Positions 61,701-64,000 of a DNA stretch of 64,000 nucleotides are shown here, one piece after another (the stretch's first letter is position 1; each line of letters starts with the position of its first letter). The notes beneath the pieces are model-generated. The model did no database searches. It was not told the origin of the DNA and saw only the letters and a program-made list of their open reading frames with translations. The translations under genes and the position numbers were made by a program. This stretch comes from Clostridia bacterium. GTDB lineage: Bacteria; Bacillota; Clostridia; Christensenellales; Aristaeellaceae. Location: the NCBI GenBank assembly GCA_017521565.1, contig JAFXCE010000011.1:62001-126000 (forward strand). The letters are read 5' to 3'.

Positions 61701-64000
61701 CTCTTCGCCCACAGGTCAGCGTCGTTGATCGTGGTGTGGTAGAGGATCTCCGTGCTGCCGGCGCGCAGGCCTGTCACGACGCCGAACTCGTTGACGGTCG
61801 CGATGGTGTCGTCAGCGGGGAAGAAGTCGTAGTGGGTTCCGTTCACATCCTCCGGCAGGACCGGAACGAGCGTGATCTGCTCGCCCACGTGGACGGTAGC
61901 CTCCGCCGGGCTGAGGCTGATGCTGCCGCCATGGACATAGACCGTTGCCGTCGCCGTCGAGGTGACGCCGAAGCAGTTCAGCGTGTAGGTCAGCGTGGCT
62001 TCGCCCGGATTGTGCGGGATCAGGCCGCCATACGCGGTAACGGTGAAGATGCTTTCGTCGCTGCTTTCAAACTTTTCGAGCTGGACGGGGTGCGGTTCAT
62101 CCCAGCCGTAGCCGATGTGGAGCTGCTCGTCGCCGAAGAGCGTATAGTATTCTTTGTCAAGGCGGGCGATGATCTCCGGAATCTGAACACCGATCTCGAC
62201 CGGCTCGGAGGCAACGACCGGCACATGGACGGTATCCGGCAGAACATCGGTATTCAGCGTCGCGTAATAGGTGACGGACGCGGCGCCCGGGTACTGTGCG
62301 ATGGAGCGGACCCAGATATTACCCGCTTCGTCCTCGTCCTCGTCAAAGACGATGACGGGCTTGCCCTCGGTCAGCTCGTTTTCAATGCTGAGCTGTTCGT
62401 TTTCAGCCTCGGCATAGGTATAGACGAGGCCGTTATCGTGCGCCCAGAGATCGTAGTTCAGTTCCGGCATCAGGTTCTCCCACTCATAGTGGTATTCCCA
62501 GCCGGCGTTCAGGTCGCTGCGATGCTCCGGTTCGCCGAAGGAGAGGAAGGGCTTGATATACACCGGAACGGTGACGCTCTCCTGCGTGCCGTCTGCGTAG
62601 GCGACGGTGATGGTGACAGCGGACTCGCCCGGCTGATCGCCGATCACAACACGGCCGGTTTCCTTATTATAAGATACCAGATCGTTGAGGGTTGTGAAGG
62701 TGATCTCGGCGTCCTCGGGCAGCTCGCTGGTCACAGTGAGATCATGCTCGAGGCCGGCGTAGGTATACAGGGTGGCATAGGTGGTCTCAAAGGCGGCCGG
62801 GGCCACATTGAGCTTGATTTCCGCGGTCGCGGTAACGGCCTCATAATCGCCGTAAGCCGGCACGGTTGCCGTGAGGGTGATGGTCGTCTCGCCCTCGGCC
62901 TTCGCCTCAAGCATCAGCTCGCCATCCATGAAATACGCATCGGCAATGGTATCGTCGGCAGCCTTTGCTTCAAGCTCCGGCAGGCCAATGCTGCTCGGGG
63001 TCTTGATGTTAAGGCGCGGGTAATACACCTGTCCAACATTCATGCTGACAGTGCTTTCAAACAGATCGATGGTGACGTCGGGCTCGACGACGAGGAGCTG
63101 CACCGTGCCGTAGTAGGCGGTCACGCCCAGCTCGCTGGCGGTAGGTTCTCCATCCATGACCGGCACTGCAGTCACGGTGAAGGCAACGCTGCCCGGCGCA
63201 ACGGCGAGCGCGTCGCCGTTTTCGTCGATGTCGACGATGGATTCATCGGTGGAGTAGGAACTGAAGAGATACTCGCCCTCCGGAAGCTCCTCAAGAACCG
63301 GAATATAGACATCGCCCGGCATCAGGGTGGCGAAGGACGGGAAGACATCCAGCTCCATGACGATGCCGCCATTTTCAGGATCGGCCTCCGGCGGGATGAC
63401 CGGATCGATGCCGGTAGAGTAGAAGGAGATGGCAGCAGCCGGCCAATCGGTGCGAGATGTTTCAGCAGGCATGTTCTCCTCGACGGCATCCGGCAGAGAG
63501 ATGCTGGTCAGGCCGCTCTGATGCATGAACGCATAGCCGCTGACCATGGCGACGGGATAACCGTCGACGCTCTGCGGGATGGTCACGCTGCCGCTGTGCT
63601 CGGTAGCGCCGGTGACAAGCTCGAGGAATTCGCCATGGCTATAGTAGACGAAGCCCTCGTGCCAGTGCAGTTTTTCCAGCTCAAAGAAGCCGAGATCGTT
63701 TTTCTCGGCATAGCGTTGAGCGGTACTGTAGCTCTTGCCAAAGAGAATCTCCACACCGTCAAAGGCGGAATCCGCCAGAGACGCCGTGGCGTTCTCCACG
63801 ACGGCGTAGGATGTGCCGGCGCCGGCAAGGACGCCGCTGCCGACGCTGGTTGTCGCAGCAGGCAGCCAGAGCGCAAAGACATCCGTATCCGCGAAGGCGC
63901 GGTCGCCGACGCTTCTTACGTTGTCCGGCAGCTGCAGATTGCCGGTAATAGCCTTATTGCCGACAAACGCTTCCGCTTGGATGCTTTTGAGCGCGCTGGG
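43739..64000 (-). CDS. Giant BspA-LRR / Ig-like repeat surface protein with C-terminal DUF3798, 5' end outside window
   Basis: One open frame of 20,262 bases without a stop (at least 6753 residues), continuing past the right edge; a GTG at 63799 is not the start because LRR-type sequence continues upstream (IQAEAF, VGDRAFAD). Order from the N-terminal side: BspA-type LRR (about 64000-63450); dozens of BIG2-like Ig domains of about 80-100 residues, each with patterns such as 'WSSSD..I.TVD..G.V.A..PG...I' (63450-44790) and organised in higher-order units; and a DUF3798 domain (44780-43742). The protein is strongly acidic, with no LPxTG, SLH or C-terminal membrane anchor in view, so any anchor or signal peptide must lie upstream. 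Probably an adhesin or fibre; the binding role is inferred from the DUF3798 end. Confidence 0.93.
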   Translation of the reverse strand, partial: PSALKSIQAEAFVGNKAITGNLQLPDNVRSVGDRAFADTDVFALWLPAATTSVGSGVLAGAGTSYAVVENATASLADSAFDGVEILFGKSYSTAQRYAEKNDLGFFELEKLHWHEGFVYYSHGEFLELVTGATEHSGSVTIPQSVDGYPVAMVSGYAFMHQSGLTSISLPDAVEENMPAETSRTDWPAAAISFYSTGIDPVIPPEADPENGGIVMELDVFPSFATLMPGDVYIPVLEELPEGEYLFSSYSTDESIVDIDENGDALAVAPGSVAFTVTAVPVMDGEPTASELGVTAYYGTVQLLVVEPDVTIDLFESTVSMNVGQVYYPRLNIKTPSSIGLPELEAKAADDTIADAYFMDGELMLEAKAEGETTITLTATVPAYGDYEAVTATAEIKLNVAPAAFETTYATLYTYAGLEHDLTVTSELPEDAEITFTTLNDLVSYNKETGRVVIGDQPGESAVTITVAYADGTQESVTVPVYIKPFLSFGEPEHRSDLNAGWEYHYEWENLMPELNYDLWAHDNGLVYTYAEAENEQLSIENELTEGKPVIVFDEDEDEAGNIWVRSIAQYPGAASVTYYATLNTDVLPDTVHVPVVASEPVEIGVQIPEIIARLDKEYYTLFGDEQLHIGYGWDEPHPVQLEKFESSDESIFTVTAYGGLIPHNPGEATLTYTLNCFGVTSTATATVYVHGGSISLSPAEATVHVGEQITLVPVLPEDVNGTHYDFFPADDTIATVNEFGVVTGLRAGSTEILYHTTINDADLWAKSLVHVVDESARLSLNTTSVRLYEGESFQLEAIYADGDAPVSIEWESSYDSAVFVDENGMITPIMQDWAYPDAETITCTATFADGSVETATCQVYAEEQIISMTSEWGHYRLEVGQTQEFYGTVSIAGNYTLSDFDVTYISDNEDVVTVDESGLMTAQGEGTTKVSVVYELDGRCIFRNFSFVHVGTPYPTLDDCALTFTTDHFFVPVPENGEPIRANIGYEFNNPDMWHYYWEELSILNAEPEGSIVLTDDGIEVYGEGTAELFITAVAHDEDIVVPEGFGDTAKLTASVPRLRYDVTSFSGEEKETVLDDEYGLPVVELGDIVTVTIDGIPEHIGHNFTEWDHDYYAFREIARTDRTLTLQAQRAGRQTHLSMDTGLDCNTSFYLEEGLIVAGEEAEFNVGEPSVTLAVGESTEIYPAFPGWDDGVFTAVAAWDEDGKETDASDIIAFGEEFPTITAVAPGRVQLVANVTLRGEKLSMPVYVTVVESDWYFNVWGCEDIMFVGQGYDPCIDVVYTGYHCPTITISFSDPSLMEMNYDYWCLIPLRAGEVTITATIEGDGRTETVTKDVTIIEPSLSFKDGPYMDLLPNERRILTLVNNTGKEIESVEWIATHNNHAVLDIKEDTPTSILVIAGGNYTNDWFFSLITANVTFTDGTTGVVSARIGVQPAHEVWPESEIHEYYFELSPGETAEIPYYLDWNTTTLSFTTENPDVATVSANGIVTAVNPGETQIVVRFGTYSDNVREERVTIVVKDFKAALTPSALTLNVGESAYVAPSIDLGDSGYWVNDQRTGYWSMDDNVACVDHLGLVTAKAPGNTVIVYETFTFYDDHRLIAYCPVTVTGEESGLTLNASEISLRPREEFQLEFTVNGNLESDVTWSSSDPYIITVTDGLVKLRNWDIYDAVQTGSVYATAIIDGVETTAVCKVNFLPAAVSLYNAPNFYTLGVGERALVEYAVTVNDPSTYYIASFESTDENIMTVDENGVMTGISEGVCMVRLNLTDENGTLLCSGAAYVYVNTPLPTPADEGAAIDFEADHYYMTLDEEMGKHRSAFIIDPAELGIYYEFHIESDNEDIVICHGGDHIEAVGEGTTTIRAWFEGFEEYAATATVTVGNPYLTFDKPTDEHGNPIVAAGDLLTVTLHGMPTFGNMDPTTQIAPQFVNINADLNQLREYSRGVDEEGRNTFTFFKMGYDGCDVYIDMLLECGWWNGLEFYVHGEEPDEFHMSQSALVMAIGEEEFIWPEFGWEEYVSVTSSNEDAVTVEITDEGDLLLTSVGLGDAVITAEILTHDDETVTVETKVHSVKAFWRFVHLDHIDESMKVGQRFELYPHIVISGRHYPDVYWESSDPSILAVETFEDEGDWHAVPQSPGVATLTCYATLNGETQEMSKTVTVIEPRVYFADLEPEIRPNQTKFLPLVIVGDTDEKIVENITYYSEDAGLVSVEDGLLEYGEPGAKITCVKPNNSTRIFAVVEFKDGSVATAACRVWPLDNEGVWINAHTDNLDLSTEPWGRDPKTSVLSLWWDTNAAMTRDENNLGTDTAWVEWHIEDEDVARIIGNEDLEYNNAVIIEAVGEGDTSVYATIRVYDADGNEIARDNVERRIHVEEPHFEVRPEHDTYYLDKTHDDHWAYVNWEYDEHHIGAVTAEVFYSDDPSIVFCDQHGNISAENSGETDIHCEVYINGHHAATGTAHVVVTGSNVVFWKDSATLNEGESLQLIAYPQLRSDAEFTLTFTSDNEAVARVNENGLLYAVAPGRAMIACWLETEDGYVDEAQFFVTVTGETPAFALSADMLKLYSGASYTFTNDLSGYDSVSWNIEGHENITFDEETQTVHASHNDEAKTYTAVITCTVVKDGVTYTANCHAALLSTTLRIAKHQFGEGAWHTIHVDDVLGIWELYYITDPSLEVTVDIWTEDESIAVYDADRNAFVGLKVGDTMAHYKVTASNGETHTASAMLRVVEDERDVWPERIDAMHTDHALVVDLSEGERGFPFVTTPEYTGMEMRFFSDNDDILSFSDEPNDGRMFLHDVGRTTVTIEPGEFAPEGIESAQGEVLVLDRNRIVFAPVDEDGNPLYDLTMGQTYQLAFTPVDGGILWEDRDVESIEYSAYWDGIDMLLSETGELQLVSARADRYHADAHVRFKDGFEMGFHYEFYPTVPQNQAHFFFHGSPYSRFVMPVDSYHDNVALVFGDEWIFDFTPATTDASVAEFVFNEDRNVYAIKTYGKAGEATLTGTATLESGETVTAELRVIVRPGEAPDVTMEPSRNLLTIGDEVEFYIGSGNGFTQHPNIDEWVSSDDSVLEQIVDENGPTGRFRAVGIGEATVTAVAHYGGVYRNLTATIYVTDYPVAYLDEPHVDLRPDEKHQLILMENEFSTKEIASVEWSIDDDSIATFTPFEGNRSVSLTGVAKSGDTTLRATVTATDGSASEYTATIHITANDEVWVKPWHEDVWLGLEDWSSDPQRNVVWQSWNHNASHFDEIGEGTDKAWIEWEIEDENIAILDGFYELREGDLNYGQETHAPWNNGVMVKAVSEGDTVIRTHLVLTDKDGNFLAECYDEIPVHVYMPSAEISADRDTYEVRVGRHEWVEWHVEDDGIRGETSRKLYTDDPSIAVFDGYGNIIGVKPGETTMHCEITFGSKTFSASAKVVVIGPEFRFAQNEITVEAGNIFDPGLILNDNGYRFSDPEWYIDNQGVVAMLSDGNMYAKAPGATYVYCEIDVEGIGWMEIRMLVKVTGEAPAYALSSDALTLYQGSTAKLQIVSTVDEELNEETIRWSTSDENLITVDQEGNVTVHTGHSPDREQDAAVFCDAETMSGDPVSMVCLVTVPKPSVRINEYQFHEGAWYTLNIDEGLGIWECYTLYDPSLTVDVSVTVDDEKIIEYRYDNIYNEYYFYALAEGAADVHYTITASNGETYTRSMRILVEQDTTPEAICLDERIGEDHSLAMCLEDGSEEYAIWCEPAYTGTELHFYSSDDSIVGVDKYDLRLHPQNPGHATIFVECPEMPNLNTQFDVSVICEANVRLVAEDGRTTLNPHDSVQLVFETTDGVMWRESDIFDVEYDIHFDDQYVWVDENDVLHSAVDWDADEITIGAVSWFEHDHGVAAEYTFSVDSSQPYFLLSDWEGGINEHMTLAEGSGFHLYLHTNVDYNPETLIYSSSNPEAVDFFGWDEERGDNFHVHAFGTGEAELTVTIPEHDMTATFPVSAIIPDGISKHISVQDGRTVALVGDQFEIYDINDNEDWESASNFDEIITYESSNPEVLDTVAHIKEMNGEEPDGRDWMTLRALAPGQATITMTATYQNYPEYVCTDSVTITVVEPPVYFTERNVDLRPGQTRFIPLVIVNDTGEKIVENITFRAENPDFVSVEDGLLEFGSPAAKITSLNPDGSTRVTAVVEFKDGSVATAVCKVHPIPNHEVWLDVYGDHLNLSTEPWGAHPMTDVMRLGWDTNAALTTDPNNPGADTAWVEWHIDNENIARIVGYEDQEQNNNPIIEPVNSGDTVIRMVVCLYDADGNEITRRDYERWIFVHDTHFEITPEQDVYHLDKHGRDWQYVNWWHNAQGVGPVTAEVFYSDNEDVVICDQHGNIKAVNSGETTIRCDIYVNDMFAASSEARVIVEGSNIRFSQDGATLNEGESMQLIVHPETYGDAKVEGIEFGSDNEAVARVTNDGLLYAVAPGRAVVSCWLCTSKGDAWADFVVNVTGETPAFTLSESAIELRPGESYTFTDDLSGYDSVSWYIDNNFYCIDFDEETQTVTATHNDGPETKTDVIVCEAVKDGVTYTAACHVSVPMTTIRIAKHQFGEGAWYTIKTGDSLHIWERYFVAGSGIDVAFEMFTEDPEIAYFDAERNAFIGNKVGDTMAYYRVMGSNGETHTASAMLRVVEDERDVWPERIDAMHTDHALVVNLRDGEHGFPFVTTPEYTGMEMYFRSDNEDILGFSGEQNDGRMYLRNPGRTMVTIEPGEFAPEGIEGTQGEVLVLDPERIMFAPLDEDGNPLYDLTMGETYQLSFTPVDGGILWEEDDVESITYESYWGDSERHMLISETGELSLFSSWNDFYYVNALVSFKDGTEMGFYYEFYPTVPQNQAHFVFHGDPYARLVLPVDSYHDNTALVFGNEWIHDFTPATTDAEIAEFVFNDYWNAYTVQTYGKTGEATLTGTATLESGETVTAELQVVVRPGEVPDVTMNPSMQLLTLGDEVEFYIGSGNGFTIAPNIDEWVSSDDSVLEQIVDENGPTGRFRAVGIGSATVTAMAHYGGVYRNLTCTVYVADYPAAYIEESFICLRPDAQHEFVVHVNEHSTKDVASVQWRIDDDSIASFAPVEDSYNVVLTGLAQSGDTTLYATITDSNGSVTEFPISIHITHNDEIWVDPWHEEIRLSTEPYGSDPYSRVVWQHWSHNASFFDEDSKGSDKAWIEWSIDDENIAVFDGFFDRNGEEEGTDYAPWNNGPMVKAVSEGNTFIRTHLVLTDKDGNFLAECRDEIPVYVSASHLSIYPYRDTYEVDIGRREWVGWHVDGENTRSETGSRLYTDDPSIAVFDIYGNIVGMAPGETTMHYDVDFGSETLSAAAEVIVHGPEFRFAQSEITVEAGEIFDPGLILNAPGHAIDGPFWRSDNADVVSTLSDGMMYAKAPGATNIYCTIDTESVGGMEIRMLVKVTGEAPAYALSSDALTLYQGSTAKLQIVSTVDEALNEETIRWSTSDENLITVDQEGNVTVHNGNEPEDDQYAAVFCDAETMSGDPVSMVCIVTVPKPSVRINEYQFHEGAWYTTDIGEGIGMWESYTLYDPSLTVDVSISVDDESIAECMYDPIYDHHYFYAHSDGVTDAYYTITASNGETYTRSARLMVEQDTTPESVCIDEMVGEDNSIALCLEDGDLYVHVWCEPAYTGTELRFSSSDDSIVTVDETNSVLHPQNPGHATIFVECPEMPHLNTQFDVSVICEENVRLVAEDGRTTLSPNDSVQLVFETTDGVMWRESDIFDVEYDVYYDDNIVWVDENGVLHTRMNHGEGEITIRGVTFFKEHQGVATEYRFSVDENAPYFYLSAWEDGNGDHITLAEGSGFHMYLNTNVEYNPETLIISSSNPEAIDFNGWDEERDDNFHVHAFGSGEAELTVTIPEHDLTATFPVRSFVPTEIDMGMGIEHGSTVIYVGDELELYTFFNDEDLEHCSNMDDRHGYSFDNPAIADTIENIKLANDEDPEVHDWMTLRALAPGQVTVTSTATYENYPHLVDVDTMTITVLPAPEADPYFFLSAWDDGQGDHYTLAPGSGIVLTFNTNQSYDLGTLEVSSSDDDIAFTVVDENGLMVVGSSEGDATISATIPECDMTATFMIHVVSPANVSKHISVENGRIFATTGDEIEIYDVKDNEDWEKFANFDEIVTYESSNPAVIDTIANIKEANDEDPEGHDWMTLRALTPGTATITMTTTFRNHPEYSCTDSVIMTVLPADENEPYFFLSAWDNGQGDHYSLAPGSGIFLTLNTNQTYDYGTLEVSTSEDNIVDIDLSGNGLLLIGRSEGEVTITVTIPECGLTATFPVSVVVPTGISKHINVQNDHTIALIGDEFEIYCDDDNEDFDPFCNFDEVSTFESDNPEVLDTLANIKLANGDSPNNSDWYVLRALSRGQATITMTATYRNYPQYTCTDTVTISVYDEDSKIAILTGTDHLVEEEYLAARSLISTYGRDIVLHETYPDDFMGEMDTTIAQLEAFAEDPSVKAIIACQAVPGVGTAFAQIAETCAENERDIPLMIMGVPQEDPDVAHEVADIILSSNEPAQADTIAETLARWDIDTFVHYSFPRHLAINAIAQRKDRLANHCEELGIELVEITIPDPATDGLEAARTFVTNDVALQVSNYAGKKVAFFATVCGVQSTLQSAVLANENAYYPQPCCPSPYHGFGESLQLDLPMENPQDALRQIASALDAHGAAGRFSTWELPVNMAIIEAAGAYAMAYAQGEITERCSAERLSVLFASLFPNATISQHEDYDDFFLILLSPVYFDN
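43742..44780 (-). other. DUF3798 domain at the C-terminus of the giant protein
   Basis: About 346 residues with strong DUF3798 (PF12683-like) landmarks: SKIAILTGT, EEEYLAARSL, CQAVPGVGTAF, GVPQEDPDVA, FVHYSFPRH, CCPSPYHGF, and STWELPVNM. The family has a periplasmic-binding-protein-like, BMP-type character and usually occurs as lipoproteins of about 350-420 residues. Here it is fused to the end of a giant Ig-repeat protein. Confidence 0.88.
44786..46621 (-). repeat. Three tandem ~200-residue modules before DUF3798
   Basis: Copies at about 46621-45995, 45994-45383 and 45382-44786 (roughly 600-627 bp each). Each begins with PYFxLSAW and GxGDH, then contains ISKHI-like and NPxVxDTxANIK segments, and ends in TDxVxxTV. 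A fourth, older relative lies at about 52370-51755 in the neighbouring unit. Each module appears to hold two Ig-like domains. Confidence 0.85.
46000..51421 (-). repeat. Higher-order A-B repeat, copy 2
   Basis: Copy of the double unit at 51422-57179. Anchor CTCGGTGCTCAG occurs at 51422 and 48580 (unit starts A2 and B2). Corresponding landmarks lie 5754-5763 bases from copy 1, so few indels separate the copies. Its end is replaced by the tandem modules at 44786-46621. Confidence 0.88.
51422..57190 (-). repeat. Higher-order A-B repeat, copy 1
   Basis: Units A1 (about 57179-54343) and B1 (about 54343-51422), 2836 and 2921 bp, each with the same order of roughly ten Ig-like segments. A and B are diverged from each other, but A1 closely matches A2 and B1 matches B2, with exact stretches of more than 50 bases. 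Two older, more diverged units of about 2.5 kb lie upstream (about 62000-57190). Confidence 0.88.
63450..64000 (-). other. BspA-type leucine-rich repeats of the giant protein
   Basis: Reading in from the right edge: IQAEAFVGNKAITG, LQLPDNVRSVGDRAFAD, LPAATTSVGSGVLAG, SLADSAFDGVEI, VTIPQSVDGYPVAMVSGYAF, SISLPDAV. These are degenerate LRR_5 (BspA) repeats with the LP..V..I...AF pattern, common in gut-bacterial surface adhesins. More copies probably lie outside the window. Confidence 0.85.

Noticed and set aside
63797..63799. GTG at 63799 as start of the giant gene
   Set aside because: The frame stays open to the window edge and encodes LRR repeats, and there is no signal peptide after this codon.
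1..64000. tRNA or rRNA genes
   Set aside because: I looked for T-loop GTTCGA-type motifs with a flanking cloverleaf and for rRNA landmarks and found none; a tRNAscan run would confirm.

Overview
The window is GC-rich chromosomal DNA of a Bacillota bacterium, most likely an uncultured or gut-associated Clostridia lineage (inference). The signs are an L27 with the Prp-cleaved N-terminal extension, the rplU-prp-rpmA order, an Ile T-box leader, ANTAR, LCP and Rsm22-family proteins, an ECF S component, and sigma-A promoters that nearly all have 17-bp spacers. I saw no rRNA, tRNA, CRISPR array, prophage or complete insertion sequence.

Layout: 1-4958 holds housekeeping genes: proS (5' end outside the window), a secreted C39-like peptidase with a coupled MmcQ/YjbR gene, deoC, and rplU-prp-rpmA behind an L21-type leader. 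4959-10900 holds an 89-bp structured repeat (two copies), a 48-residue membrane protein, nth, a divergent DUF3343/cysteine desulfurase pair, an ANTAR protein, a GNAT acetyltransferase and rarA. 10900-20700 holds T-box-controlled ileS, a GH4-like protein without its metal ligands, a REP-associated transposase (RAYT) flanked and invaded by REP palindromes, an rRNA-type methyltransferase, a RluA pseudouridine synthase, a CHAP/YkuD cell-wall enzyme and an aromatic-acid exporter. 20700-27400 is stress and metal handling: DUF1622, rubrerythrin, a ferredoxin-like aldo/keto reductase, a His/Cys-rich P1B ATPase behind a perfect operator dyad, an acidic protein, and an ArsR-MFS operon. 27400-36150 holds a DUF11-like surface protein, a Myb-like regulator, ApgM-type phosphoglycerate mutase, LCP and CapA-family envelope proteins, a DHH phosphoesterase, Rsm22 and an ECF S component with nested operator-like repeats. 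36350-43655 is a possible long operon: two polytopic membrane proteins (the first Gpi18-like), DUF1934, an unknown protein, an MBL hydrolase, a secreted protein and a YcaQ-like protein. An RsmB/F-type rRNA methyltransferase with its own promoter follows.

The last third (43739-64000, minus strand) is one uninterrupted reading frame that runs off the window, at least 6753 residues. It starts in BspA-type leucine-rich repeats, continues through dozens of BIG2-like immunoglobulin domains in higher-order repeats (units of about 2.8-2.9 kb, with a recent duplication of a 5.76-kb double unit), and ends in a DUF3798 domain. DUF3798 proteins are, as I know the family, normally stand-alone solute-binding-like lipoproteins. 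A binding-protein-like module at the end of a giant surface fibre is the most novel item here.

All calls come from reading translations and motifs by eye; no database search was possible.
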